From the NCBI GenBank assembly GCA_020161835.1, contig JAIUNL010000001.1, positions 551,984 through 615,983 of the forward strand: 64,000 bases of DNA, read 5' to 3'. Position numbers and translations under genes: made by a program. The notes under the pieces are model-generated. The model did no database searches and was not told the DNA's origin. It saw only the letters and a list, made by a program, of their open reading frames with translations. The stretch's first letter is position 1; every line of letters begins with the position of its first letter. Of the stretch, positions 33,252-42,930 are shown piece after piece. The stretch is from Bacteroidota bacterium (lineage in GTDB: Bacteria > Bacteroidota > JABWAT01).

Positions 33252-36200
33252 ATGAAATTCCAGTTCAGTTTACTTTTACTTCTGATTCCAGCCCTTCTTT
33301 TCCCTCAGAATAAAGAGAAATCTCTCTATAAACCTCTTTCTCCTTCGTCAAACGAACAGTTTGCTGCCCTTGATACCAACCGGCTGAAAGTCATATTTAA
33401 AAACAATGGATCGTTAGAAGATCCAACCGGGAACTGGGCTTACGAGTATCCAAAAAATTCCAGTAAACATCTCATGTTTAACCAAGGGTTTGCAATCTCT
33501 GGGTATGTTGATGATGTGCTGTCAACAGCCTGGATTACGCCAGCCTTCCGGGTTTTGGAATGGCAACCGGGAAACATCACAAATTCTGGTCCGGCTGAAC
33601 CTGATCATCCAAAATTTAAAGTTTATAACTTGAACCGGGGTGATTCCTGGTTAACAAACCCGGATATTAAAAACTGGCCAGTTGACCTTGGTGCACCCTG
33701 GATTGATGCAGACAATAACGGTCTTTACCAGCCGGAAAAAGGAGACAAACCCGGTATTTTAGGTGATCAGATGATTTGGTATGTCATAAACGATAATTTT
33801 TCTGATGAACGTTACCGCCTAAATGGATCAAAACCAATGAATCTGGAAATGCAGGTTAAGGCTTTTTCTTTTAACAGAAAAGGATCACTCGGGGAAACGG
33901 TTTTTATCGAATACAAACTGATTAATAAAAACCCAAAACCCATTACTGATGCCATCTTTTCAGTTTGGTCTGATCCCGATCTTGGGAGTTCAGCGGGCGA
34001 TTTGGTTGGGTGCGATACCACAAGGTTCATGGCTTATGTTTATAAAGAAATCAATAATGACAGAATTTATGGAACTAACCCTCCTGCCGCTGGGTATGCG
34101 TTTGTCTCAGGGCCGGTTATTAATTCGGGTAACAAATTTGATTCGTCCTTGGTAAATGGCCAAATGAAAAAAGGATTCCGTAATTCAAAACTGAAGTCAT
34201 TTAAATCCTTTGTCATAAGCAGGGGTATGGATCCTGATCCCAGCACAACCGAAATGGGTAGATTTTATCAGTCAGGATTGAATTTTGATGGCACAGAGGT
34301 TTTTTACTGGACAGGAATTGGTCGGGTTCCAACGGACAATCCCCATCTTCAGTATTGCGGATATCCTGAATTGAACACCGGCTGGCGGGATAATGCAGGA
34401 GGCGACCGCCGTATGATTCTCAACTCTGAACCTTTCACCATGCAACCGGGGGACACCCAAACCATCCTGATTGCCTGCCTGGCAGCCCAGGGAACCGATC
34501 ACCTCAACAGTATCGCCGAACTGAGAAAAGCTGCAGATGTTGCGAGGTCTGCTGTTCCTGAAATTTATAAGCAACCGGTGGCTCTCCCGGCTCCTGCTCC
34601 GGTTGAACAAACCCTTTCTTCTGACGGAATTATTCAGTTCTCTTTTCAAACGGCAGCAACGGCCGGGTTTACAAAAGAGTCTGCCCTGGGAAATGTGCTG
34701 AACTTCAAAGGTTACCGGCTCAGACAATATGAAACGATTTCAGGCAGTTGGGATGAAGTAAAAAATCCGGTTTTCAAAAATGTAAAAGTTCTGGATGTTC
34801 AGGATGGATTTGACCGTATTTGCAGCTACATCAACTACGACCTGATACCCGACAGTTTATTTTTTTCCGTTGAAAAAATCAGTGCCGAAGATCTGGCAGC
34901 ATACTTAAGTTCTGCGGGACGACTAACATTTTCGCTTTCTGAAGATGCTTTTACCGGTTTTCGTTTTATTGAAGGTTCGGTGTATGAATTTGGGCTGACA
35001 GCTCTGTATCTCGATACATTGGGTCTGAGAACCCTTCTCGACGGAAAAGGACGGTTCATTGGCTGGACGGGTGAAGAACCAATCCATGAATCTGAGGAAA
35101 TCAGGATTCAGGTGGTTTATCATGGAAAAATTGAACAACCAACCCCCTCCGTTTCTCAGGAATCGTCTCCGTTTGTTCAGCGTGTTTCCGGGGAAGGGAA
35201 ACCCGTCATTCAGCTTCAGGTAACCAATCAAAGAAAAATACGGGACGGGAAAAATTACCCGGTTGAATTCCTTTATCCAAACTGGAGCGGTGATTTATCG
35301 TGGCGACTTAGAGATGGTATGACCGGACCGGTTGTGTTGGACTCGGTAAAGTGGTTTTCTGATGTTTTCACCCAAACTCCCGTTGATGGTTTTACGGTAC
35401 GGATTCAGTTGCCTCAAACCAAAATAATCAGTCAGACTGAAACCGGCGGATCAAAATGGTGGAGTTTAAGTCCGCAGAGAACCCTGACAGGATTGGCTCC
35501 CGTTGATCAAAAGGCAGATACAGACTCAGGGGGTACCCGGATTTGGATTTCTGACTATCCGACAGTCTACAAACGGTATGTTTCTTCAGTTCGTCAGCAG
35601 GAAATGAGAATGCTGGATATCGAATTTACCAAAACCAATCCAAGTTTGGCTTACCGGTATATTTCTGGAGTCAAACCGGTGCCAAAAGCCCAGGTTCCGC
35701 CGGTTTATCAGCCCTCAACAATTAAGCAAACCTCCGCAGAGGATATGATCCTCTGGGCCGGATTTACCAAGCAAAATGTAACTGATTCACCTGCCAATGG
35801 CAGACTGAGAGCCTCCAGAAAACCTGGCGTGGGTATAATTCCACTTCCGTTCAGAATCTGGGCAGTTGAAAGCGATGGACGGGAAGAACGCAGAAGGCAG
35901 TTAAAAATTGGTCTTGTTGAAACCTATGCCAATTTGTTTAATGCTGACCAAGACGTAAACGGACTTTGGGATGCAGATGCTTTTGCTCAGGAATCCATTC
36001 TGATTTCTTCAGAAACCTACAATCCAGATCTGAAAATGCCGGCTGACTCTTTTTCTCTTGATCCGTACATGAACTTTCTGGTGAAAAACGGAAAAATTGC
36101 TGCACCCTGGATGGTTTTCTGGGAACCGGTTGGCGATATCCTTCAGTGGAAAGAAAATCTGATCAGCCGGGTGAAATTCAATCTTCCAACCCATGAAGAT

Positions 36201-36563
36201 AAATTTGTAATCTCCGGACTTCATTCAGATTCAGCCTGGTATCAGCAGGAAAAGAAAAATATACTGAATGCTGTCACCGTTTTCCCGAATCCGTATCTGG
36301 GAGATAATCCGCAGGAGTTAAATCCGGGTGAACGGTTTGTCACGATTCTGAACCTTCCTGAAACAGTAACAATCCGGATCTACAATCTGGGCGGAGAGCT
36401 GGTTACTAAAATTGAAAAGGACGACCGGCAGAATTTTGTAAGATGGGATCTGACCAACGGTCAACGGTTTTTTGTGGCTTCGGGAATGTATCTGGTTCAC
36501 ATTGAAGCGCCCGGTGTTGGTTCAAAAGTTCTGAAACTGGCGGTGATACAGAGAGAATGGTGA
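33252..36563 (+). CDS. Very large secreted protein with C-terminal FlgD-like/sorting domain
   Basis: 1103 residues; signal peptide ending near LFPQ (about residue 19). The N-terminal third has an Asp-rich motif (LGAPWIDADNNGLYQPEKGDKPGILGD) and GDQMIWYVINDNFSDERYR, seen in large secreted proteins of FCB lineages. The middle is beta-rich without a recognised enzyme domain. The last 90 residues form a FlgD-Ig-like sorting module (AVTVFPNPYLGDN ... LPETVTIRIYNLGGEL ... FVASGMYLVHIEA). It is expected to be exported and surface-attached or released. I cannot assign a function; a structural or binding role at the cell surface is likelier than catalysis. Convergent to the cyclase gene. Confidence 0.75.
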   Translation: MKFQFSLLLLLIPALLFPQNKEKSLYKPLSPSSNEQFAALDTNRLKVIFKNNGSLEDPTGNWAYEYPKNSSKHLMFNQGFAISGYVDDVLSTAWITPAFRVLEWQPGNITNSGPAEPDHPKFKVYNLNRGDSWLTNPDIKNWPVDLGAPWIDADNNGLYQPEKGDKPGILGDQMIWYVINDNFSDERYRLNGSKPMNLEMQVKAFSFNRKGSLGETVFIEYKLINKNPKPITDAIFSVWSDPDLGSSAGDLVGCDTTRFMAYVYKEINNDRIYGTNPPAAGYAFVSGPVINSGNKFDSSLVNGQMKKGFRNSKLKSFKSFVISRGMDPDPSTTEMGRFYQSGLNFDGTEVFYWTGIGRVPTDNPHLQYCGYPELNTGWRDNAGGDRRMILNSEPFTMQPGDTQTILIACLAAQGTDHLNSIAELRKAADVARSAVPEIYKQPVALPAPAPVEQTLSSDGIIQFSFQTAATAGFTKESALGNVLNFKGYRLRQYETISGSWDEVKNPVFKNVKVLDVQDGFDRICSYINYDLIPDSLFFSVEKISAEDLAAYLSSAGRLTFSLSEDAFTGFRFIEGSVYEFGLTALYLDTLGLRTLLDGKGRFIGWTGEEPIHESEEIRIQVVYHGKIEQPTPSVSQESSPFVQRVSGEGKPVIQLQVTNQRKIRDGKNYPVEFLYPNWSGDLSWRLRDGMTGPVVLDSVKWFSDVFTQTPVDGFTVRIQLPQTKIISQTETGGSKWWSLSPQRTLTGLAPVDQKADTDSGGTRIWISDYPTVYKRYVSSVRQQEMRMLDIEFTKTNPSLAYRYISGVKPVPKAQVPPVYQPSTIKQTSAEDMILWAGFTKQNVTDSPANGRLRASRKPGVGIIPLPFRIWAVESDGREERRRQLKIGLVETYANLFNADQDVNGLWDADAFAQESILISSETYNPDLKMPADSFSLDPYMNFLVKNGKIAAPWMVFWEPVGDILQWKENLISRVKFNLPTHEDKFVISGLHSDSAWYQQEKKNILNAVTVFPNPYLGDNPQELNPGERFVTILNLPETVTIRIYNLGGELVTKIEKDDRQNFVRWDLTNGQRFFVASGMYLVHIEAPGVGSKVLKLAVIQREW

Positions 36564-36567
36564 AAAA

Positions 36568-36646
36568 GGTGTAAGGTTTAAGGGGTATGGTGTAAGCTGA
36601 AATTCGAAATTCTTTGCCTGTTACCTTAGCCCTTATGCCTTACGCC
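36568..36646. repeat. Inverted pair of 7-nt periodic arrays between convergent genes
   Basis: Left heptads ggtgtaa, ggtttaa, ggggtat, ggtgtaa (36568-36595). The right arm (36617-36646) is the reverse complement of ggcgtaa, ggcataa, gggctaa, ggtaaca. It fills the gap between the stop codons of two converging genes and could act as a bidirectional terminator. Confidence 0.65.
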
Positions 36647-36658
36647 CGGCGTTTTCCC

Positions 36659-37708
36659 TCAACCTTTCTTCCGGTTTAACTGATAAACCTGGTAATCTTC
36701 TTTAATTCCCTTGAGCTTGGCCTTATATCTGAAAATGGCAGGCATTTTTCTAAGATATTTCAATGATCTCGGGTCATCAAAGATACTTTTTGAGATAAAC
36801 ACATCTCCCCCTTTGCTCAGATTCTGAACCCGGGCAGCAATGTTCACCGTCGAACCGAAATAATCTATTTTTCCGTTCAGATTTACAACCAGAGCCGGAC
36901 CTGCATGCAGTCCCATTTTTATCACAACAGACGGGTTTTTTCCTGACAAGGTGAAATGTTCCTGAATTTCAATTCCGGCATTGAGTCCATCTTCACTGTT
37001 TGAAAAACTGGCCATTACCGCATCTCCGATGGTTTTCACAACCGTTCCGTTATTTCTTCCGATAATTTCATCCAAAACCACAAAATGTTCTCTCACAATC
37101 CGGTAAGCGTTCAGATCACCGATTTTTTCATAAAGTTCGGTTGAACCTTTCAGATCGGTAAAAAGCAGAGTGATATTTTTGATTTTCAATCCTCGGTCTT
37201 CTGAAACCACTTCGTTCGAAAAATTGTGCCTGAAGTAGGCGTTGTTCAGCAAGTCAGATCCGGTTATGCCATGATCGTGAGCCATCGCCTGGCTGTTTTT
37301 TACCGATTCCGGAATGGGAATCAGGTTTTCGGAAACTGAAAAAATGACCTGAAGATTTTCGTCAACTGTCAGATCAAAACCAACCGTGCACATCGGACAG
37401 AAGGAAGCTTCCTCCACATTTTCAAGTGAAGCTGACTGGTGGGTTATGCCAGAACATTTCGGGCAGCAGGTGCTCCAGTCAATATCCATCAACCCATGTT
37501 TGACCGATTTTAAAAGTAAAGTGACCGCCGGATATTTTGAAAGTCCGAGGGTTTTTCTGAAATCTTCAGACCTGATCGGATGCAGGTTTTCCGGATCAGT
37601 TTTCGTGATATAATCCCGTAGTTTCACTGCAAGTTCGGGCTCAACACGGTCGGTTTGAAGGCTTGCCATCCGTGAATTCAGGTAGGTCAGGGCATCATTG
37701 CTTAACAT
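36659..37708 (-). CDS. Class III adenylate/guanylate cyclase with N-terminal zinc-ribbon region
   Basis: The catalytic domain (about residues 178-345) has metal ligands Asp185 in FTDLKGST and Asp229 in GDAVMASF, plus the transition-state pair Asn289/Arg293 in STVNIAARVQ. It therefore looks active. The N-terminal 170 residues resemble the DUF5939-type region, with a putative zinc ribbon formed by Cys82/Cys85 (CPKC) and Cys104/Cys107 (CPMC). This could sense metal or redox state or mediate binding. Product (cAMP or cGMP) cannot be decided. The Crp/Fnr protein at 1686-2366 is a possible receptor, by inference only. No membrane segment. Confidence 0.88.
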   Translation of the reverse strand: MLSNDALTYLNSRMASLQTDRVEPELAVKLRDYITKTDPENLHPIRSEDFRKTLGLSKYPAVTLLLKSVKHGLMDIDWSTCCPKCSGITHQSASLENVEEASFCPMCTVGFDLTVDENLQVIFSVSENLIPIPESVKNSQAMAHDHGITGSDLLNNAYFRHNFSNEVVSEDRGLKIKNITLLFTDLKGSTELYEKIGDLNAYRIVREHFVVLDEIIGRNNGTVVKTIGDAVMASFSNSEDGLNAGIEIQEHFTLSGKNPSVVIKMGLHAGPALVVNLNGKIDYFGSTVNIAARVQNLSKGGDVFISKSIFDDPRSLKYLRKMPAIFRYKAKLKGIKEDYQVYQLNRKKG

Positions 37709-37795
37709 AATTGGCTTTCTGGTTTAATCAATTTTCTGATTGGTCGGCTGATCTGACTGATTCCTTACAAAACACAACAATCAAGTCCTTCATTT

Positions 37796-37824
37796 TTGTT
37801 TCACTTTGAATCGCCGTATTTTCG
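37796..37824 (+). promoter_or_regulatory. Candidate promoter of uppP
   Basis: TTG (37796) and TATTTTCG (37817-37824) with an 18-base gap fit the -33/-7 pattern with one mismatch and a slightly short spacer. The start codon is 25 bases downstream. Confidence 0.35.
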
Positions 37825-37848
37825 CAGTTCTTTAATCTGGATTTCAAA

Positions 37849-38685
37849 ATGAATGACTTTATTGCTTCAATAATTCTGGGTATCGTTGAAGGCTTAACCG
37901 AATTTATCCCGGTTTCTTCAACGGGTCACCTCATCCTTGCCCACCATTTGCTGTTTGGCGGTGAACAAATGGAAGGGTTTTGGTCGACTTTTGAAGTGGT
38001 CATCCAGCTTGGCGCCATTCTGGCCGTGGTGGTGTTGTATAAAGACCGGTTTCTTTCTCTTTTCGGATTTAACCGTGCTGCAGGTGAACCTTTTCCGGCA
38101 ATCCGGTCTTTGTTTCTTCCTGAGTCAGGAATGGGGCTGATTCATATTGCAATAGCTATCGCCCCGGCTTTTCTTTTCGGATTTCTGCTTCACGGAACCA
38201 TCAAAGCCCATTTATTTTCCCCGCTGACGGTTATCATTGGCCTGGTCATTGGTGGCGTCATTATGGTTTGGGTTGCCGGACGGAAAATTGAGCATCCGTC
38301 TGATTCGCTGGATGAAGTTTCGTACAAACAGGCTGCCTGGATCGGCATCGGACAATGTCTCTCACTCTGGCCTGGAGTTTCCCGGTCTGGTGCAACTATT
38401 ATTTCAGGGATCCTCACCGGACTTTCCCAAAAAACTGCAGCCGAATTTTCGTTTATTGTTGCCGTTCCGGTCATGATAGCTGCCACCGGTTATGACTTCC
38501 TGAAAAGTTACCAGTATTTCAATTCAGAAAACCTGATGGTTCTGGCGGTCGGATTTGTGGTTTCTTTTATTGTGGCCGTTGCTGCAATTAAATGGTTTGT
38601 CAGTTTTCTCGGAAAAGTGGGTCTTGGTCCGTTTGGCTGGTACCGCATCATAGCAGGTCTTGCCTTCTGGTGGATTGTTCTTTGA
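37849..38685 (+). CDS. uppP: Undecaprenyl-diphosphatase (BacA/UppP)
   Basis: Integral membrane phosphatase that recycles undecaprenyl diphosphate for peptidoglycan and other envelope polymers, and gives bacitracin resistance when abundant. Both signatures are complete: GIVEGLTEFIPVSSTGHL (about 11-28, with the (E/Q)XXXE motif) and SLWPGVSRSGATI (about 171-183, with the essential Arg). About eight membrane helices; 278 residues. ATG start at 37849 with a candidate promoter upstream. Confidence 0.95.
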   Translation: MNDFIASIILGIVEGLTEFIPVSSTGHLILAHHLLFGGEQMEGFWSTFEVVIQLGAILAVVVLYKDRFLSLFGFNRAAGEPFPAIRSLFLPESGMGLIHIAIAIAPAFLFGFLLHGTIKAHLFSPLTVIIGLVIGGVIMVWVAGRKIEHPSDSLDEVSYKQAAWIGIGQCLSLWPGVSRSGATIISGILTGLSQKTAAEFSFIVAVPVMIAATGYDFLKSYQYFNSENLMVLAVGFVVSFIVAVAAIKWFVSFLGKVGLGPFGWYRIIAGLAFWWIVL

Positions 38686-38687
38686 TA

Positions 38688-38768
38688 GGTGTAAGGCGTA
38701 AGGTTTAAGGCATAAGGAAGGGAATCCGGGTCTGTTTGGCTTAAACCTTACGCCTTATCCCTTATACC
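38688..38768. repeat. Inverted pair of 7-nt periodic arrays between convergent genes
   Basis: Left heptads ggtgtaa, ggcgtaa, ggtttaa, ggcataa (38688-38715). The right arm (38740-38768), read in reverse complement, gives ggtataa, gggataa, ggcgtaa, ggtttaa. The arrays lie within 5 bases of both converging stop codons. The clearest example of the class. Confidence 0.7.
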
Positions 38769-38772
38769 TGTC

Positions 38773-41700
38773 CTACTTCCCCCCATACCCAACCGGGAAT
38801 TCCATGATAACGGTGGTTCCCTTACCGGGCTCAGAACTTACAGAAACGGCTCCATCATGGTTTTGCAGAATCTGATAGGCGATTGAAAGTCCCAAGCCTT
38901 TGTTTTTACCAACTGGCCGGGTTGTGAAAAACGGATCAAAAATCTGCGGAAGTGTTTTTGAATCCATTCCATGACCCGAATCAGTAATCAAAATCCGTAC
39001 CCGGTCACCTGCCGGTTCAGTTTTGATGTGAATTTTCCCTTCCCCGTCAATTGATTCAACGGCATTAACCAGCACGTTCATAAAAACCTGGTTAATCTGT
39101 CCGGGGTATCCTTCAATTTCCGGCAGACTGTCATATTCCGTCGTAATCTTAATTTTCTCACCGGTCATATTGCTAAGCAGAAGAATGGCGGCGTCGAGAC
39201 TGTCATTCAGGTTCAGCCGTTTCACTTCATCTTCGTCCAGCCGGGTAAAACTTCTCAGTGATTGCACAATCCCAATTGTACGTGAGGTTCCAGATTCAAT
39301 TCCCTCAAGCAAAACCCGTATTTCTTCTGACAGATCAGCAATATTGGTACCGTTTAACAGCTGACCAAGTTTTTCAACCTTTTCACTTGCAGGCGTTTTA
39401 CTTTCAGTCAGTTCTTTAATAGAGCCAATAAGGTCAGTAATGTCAGCAATGTCGTGTTTCAGAGGGGGAATTGCACTGTGAATAAAATTAACAGGATTGT
39501 TGATTTCATGGGCTATTCCGCCGGTAAGAATGCCAAGTGAAGCCATTTTCTCTGACTGAACCAATTGGGTTTGGACGGATTTTAAATCATTCATGGCGGT
39601 TTGAAGCTCAGAAGTTCTGATGGCAACCTTCTTCTCCAACGCTTCATTTTCATTTTTATACTGATTCATCCACCGCAGAATAATTGCCCAGACGAGTCCG
39701 CTTCCACTTAAAAAATAAATCAGAATCATCCACCAGGTTCGGTACCAGGGAGGCAAAATAGTAAACCTGAAAACGGCCTCAGGTGATATTTTTCCATCCG
39801 GAAGACTGGCACAAACCCTGAATGTGTAAGACCCTTCAGGCAAATTTGTATATTCTTTGTCATTGAAAGTGGTCCAGTCAGACCATGTTTCATCAAAACC
39901 ATCAAGAAATAGTCTGAATTTTACTGTTTCACCGGTTTGAAAGTCTGGAAATGAGTACGAAAGAGTAATCCGGTTGTCTTCAAATCTGAATTCAGGTGTT
40001 TCAGATTCAGGATCCGGATCGAAAAAGACACGGTTTCCTCCTGCAGAAACCTGACGGATCAACGGATAAATCAACGGGGGTTTCTGGGTTTGAAACTGCC
40101 TGTCAAACCGGAAAAGACCTTCAGTGCCGCCAATCCAGATTGTTCCGTTTGCTTCGGGGTAAATGGCCCAGAATTCCATGGCCGGAAGTTTTGAAAAGAG
40201 AGTTGAATCCCGGATGGAGTAGCCTCCCGGGACGGGAGAAAGCAGCAGCCGGTTATCAGTGATCAGATCACCTGCAGGTGTAAGTCCAAGTTTATAAATA
40301 GCAGTCTCACGCTGATAACCGAAAAACTTTTCGCCGGCAGGTTCAAATTTTTGTGTGGAAGCATTGAAAAGATAAGGTCCGTTCTGGGTTGCAACGGTAA
40401 TGCCCATAGGTAAAGGATAAACTTGAAGAAAACTGATTCCGGGCAGGCCATCAGTTTCTGTAAAAGTTTTCATTTCCTCAGGTTTAAGATCGTGAAGATC
40501 AGTTTCTGAAAGTCTGATGAGTCCTGAAAGGCGGGTGCTGATCCAGATAAACCCGTCAGATGAACGGGAAAGCCCCATTACTTCACCAGTAAAGTCGGGT
40601 ACAATCCGTTTTGCATTTTTGCCGGATGGAAAATAGAGAAGCCCTGATCGAAGTCCGGCAAGTAAGCCAGATTTGAGTGATAGAAGTGAATAGGCGGCGT
40701 CCCTGGTTACAAATTCTGATTTTAATCCTTTGATTTTAAGGATTCCGTCATTGGTTGCAGCAAAAAGAGTTTCATCGAAAACAGCAAGATCCCAGACCTG
40801 TGTTGCCGGACCGTCAATTCTTTCTGCCCCGTTTTGCCCGATCCGGTTTAAACCAGAGCCTGTGGCAACATAAAGAGTTCCGTCAAACCGGATGATGTCG
40901 TAAACACTGCCATCCAGCCCGATGGTTTCATTCCAGTAACTCACCGGTGAATGAAAATCAACTCTGGTAATTCCACGTTCATGGCAAATCCAAAGAAATC
41001 CCTGCCGGTCTTCCATCACCGAGTAAACTTTGTTTTCTCTCAGTCCCTTGTTTTTGGCAAGAATTTCGGTAATTCCGCCATCAGGTGTCAGTACAATGAC
41101 ACCACCCAGTAAGGTTGAAAGAACCAGGTTTCCATTTTTCAGGATTGTACCCGAATAAACCCGGTTTTCAATTGCAAATTGATCGGCTTCAAGAAAACGG
41201 GAATCTTTTTTAAGGGTTCCCTGTGTCAGAGATAAACTCCACAGCCCTGTATTTCTGCCGGCGACAAGAATTTTCTGATCTGGCAGCGGAAGCAGTGCAA
41301 AAACTTCATCCGAAATAAAAGCTTCGCCACCAGGTACCGGTTTGATTTCGTTGCCTGTAATTTCAACCAAACCGGATGTTTTCTCACGGGCGAAAATCCG
41401 GCCATGAACCTGCCAGGCATTTTGAAATTGTGTTTGTGGGCGAATCAGGCTTAGGGTCGTATCCTGCAGGATGATGATGGCTTTTGGCGAAATGAAAAAA
41501 ACCTGGTCTTTATCGGTCAGAATTTTTCTTACCACAGAAACAGAAAGTGAAGAGTCAGGAAGTTGTCTGAGCAGAGAAACAAACTCTTTTTTACCGTTTT
41601 TTCCCCTCGCCAGATATCCGAACTGACCTTCTGCACCAACCCAAATCGTCCCGTTCTGATCAATTGTCAGAGATCGAACAACCGAACTGTCTTCAGTAAC

Positions 41701-41937
41701 CGGTATTAAATTCCAGAAATGGCCATCGAAGGATAGAACACCGTCATTATTAGCAAAATACAAAACTCCTGTTGAATCCTGAACGGAACCCCAGTTCTGA
41801 TTTCCGGCCGGAAAGTGCTGGCGGGTAAAAATGGAAGTGAAACGTTTCCCGATTTCAAAAACAGGCGCATTCTGTGCCATGACAAGTGCAGGCAGAAGCA
41901 AAAACAAGGCAAGGAAGAAGCGGGTTAAACTGATCAT
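38773..41937 (-). CDS. Propeller-sensor histidine kinase (Reg_prop / Y_Y_Y / HisKA / HATPase)
   Basis: 1054 residues. Signal peptide or signal anchor to VMAQ (about 22); a periplasmic region of two-component-regulator propeller blades (GTIWVGAEGQFGYLA, GFLWICHERGITRV, GFIWISTRLSGLIRL, GTIWIGGTEGLFRFD) to about 640; a Y_Y_Y-type immunoglobulin-like domain; a membrane helix (about 735-757); and a coiled coil. The HisKA domain has phosphoacceptor His at about 810 (GGIAHEINNP), and the HATPase has N-box NVLVNAVES near 961 plus GHGMDS and GLGLSIAYQ. Unlike classical HTCS proteins of polysaccharide utilisation there is no fused receiver or AraC HTH. It probably senses an extracellular ligand and phosphorylates a separate receiver protein. 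Confidence 0.92.
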   Translation of the reverse strand: MISLTRFFLALFLLLPALVMAQNAPVFEIGKRFTSIFTRQHFPAGNQNWGSVQDSTGVLYFANNDGVLSFDGHFWNLIPVTEDSSVVRSLTIDQNGTIWVGAEGQFGYLARGKNGKKEFVSLLRQLPDSSLSVSVVRKILTDKDQVFFISPKAIIILQDTTLSLIRPQTQFQNAWQVHGRIFAREKTSGLVEITGNEIKPVPGGEAFISDEVFALLPLPDQKILVAGRNTGLWSLSLTQGTLKKDSRFLEADQFAIENRVYSGTILKNGNLVLSTLLGGVIVLTPDGGITEILAKNKGLRENKVYSVMEDRQGFLWICHERGITRVDFHSPVSYWNETIGLDGSVYDIIRFDGTLYVATGSGLNRIGQNGAERIDGPATQVWDLAVFDETLFAATNDGILKIKGLKSEFVTRDAAYSLLSLKSGLLAGLRSGLLYFPSGKNAKRIVPDFTGEVMGLSRSSDGFIWISTRLSGLIRLSETDLHDLKPEEMKTFTETDGLPGISFLQVYPLPMGITVATQNGPYLFNASTQKFEPAGEKFFGYQRETAIYKLGLTPAGDLITDNRLLLSPVPGGYSIRDSTLFSKLPAMEFWAIYPEANGTIWIGGTEGLFRFDRQFQTQKPPLIYPLIRQVSAGGNRVFFDPDPESETPEFRFEDNRITLSYSFPDFQTGETVKFRLFLDGFDETWSDWTTFNDKEYTNLPEGSYTFRVCASLPDGKISPEAVFRFTILPPWYRTWWMILIYFLSGSGLVWAIILRWMNQYKNENEALEKKVAIRTSELQTAMNDLKSVQTQLVQSEKMASLGILTGGIAHEINNPVNFIHSAIPPLKHDIADITDLIGSIKELTESKTPASEKVEKLGQLLNGTNIADLSEEIRVLLEGIESGTSRTIGIVQSLRSFTRLDEDEVKRLNLNDSLDAAILLLSNMTGEKIKITTEYDSLPEIEGYPGQINQVFMNVLVNAVESIDGEGKIHIKTEPAGDRVRILITDSGHGMDSKTLPQIFDPFFTTRPVGKNKGLGLSIAYQILQNHDGAVSVSSEPGKGTTVIMEFPVGYGGK

Positions 41938-42093
41938 ATATATCTGAATTTACCAAGATGATAAGGTATTTCAAAAAGTCATGATCGAAATTGGTGATTT
42001 ACAAACGGGGATGGTAATAAAAAACAGAGAAAATGCGGGGAATTGAGAGAGAAAGGCCGGTTTCCTCATTTTCAGAAGAAACCGGCCGTAACC

Positions 42094-42930
42094 TTACTTG
42101 TTCAATTTTTTGACGTAATCACTCTCAGGGAAAAGGTCAATCAGGCGTTGCCTGGTATTCATCTGCCCGGTAGTATCATTAATCATGGTATAAGCCTTGT
42201 ATTTTGCAACCAGGGCGTCATAATATTGACGGCTTTTTGGATCTTTAATCAGGTTAAGAGTTTGATCGAGGATTGTAAGTGCTTCAGCCGGGTTGTTCAG
42301 TTGCTGAAAGAGAAACTGAGCCTGCATGATTTTGAAATCTGTATTTTCGGGTAGTTGAATCTCAATTTCACGGAAAAGGGAATAAACAGCAGGAATATCA
42401 TTTTTATCAATCAGATACTGAAGTTTATTGTAATAATAGGCATAGGTTGAACGTTTGATCGATTCCTGTGTGTGCTCTCTGACTGCACCAGCTACATGGT
42501 AATCGTAAACCAGATTTCCGCCTTTGGTTCCGGTCAGCAAAATCGCATATGAACACCAGATTCCGGCTGCAAGAACCAGAAAGTAACTGATGTCCTGATT
42601 GAACCTGAGGGCCGAATCTTTAAAACGGATGTAGAAAAAGGTGAGAACTGTAAGTCCTGCTGCAGACCAGGTTGAGATGGATGCCCAGAGTTCATGTTGT
42701 TCAATTGCATCTTTCACGCCGGGTATTCCGGAAACCAGATCTTCGACCTGACCACCTGAAAAATAGGAGAGAACCATTGAAAGTGTTGAAAACACAAAAA
42801 GTGTCAGTGCAGTGTTTAACAGCCATTCCTGATAGGTAAACCGGTAAATAATGTAAACAAGCAATCCGGCCGGAATTAAAGCCACTGAAAAGTGGGCGAT
42901 AACCGGGTGAAGTTCCGCGAACCATTGCAT
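42094..42930 (-). CDS. DUF2231-like membrane protein with C-terminal helical repeat domain
   Basis: About four membrane helices in the first 150 residues, starting ELHPVIAHFSVALIPAGLL, the HP...H...VAL(F/I)P pattern of DUF2231 proteins that may bind haem through these histidines. The C-terminal 130 residues are soluble and look TPR-like (YYYNKLQYLI, FREIEIQLPENTDFKIMQAQFLFQQLNNPAEALTILDQTL). The combination is uncommon. ATG at 42930. It is divergent from the SUI1 gene. Function unknown. Confidence 0.7.
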   Translation of the reverse strand: MQWFAELHPVIAHFSVALIPAGLLVYIIYRFTYQEWLLNTALTLFVFSTLSMVLSYFSGGQVEDLVSGIPGVKDAIEQHELWASISTWSAAGLTVLTFFYIRFKDSALRFNQDISYFLVLAAGIWCSYAILLTGTKGGNLVYDYHVAGAVREHTQESIKRSTYAYYYNKLQYLIDKNDIPAVYSLFREIEIQLPENTDFKIMQAQFLFQQLNNPAEALTILDQTLNLIKDPKSRQYYDALVAKYKAYTMINDTTGQMNTRQRLIDLFPESDYVKKLNK

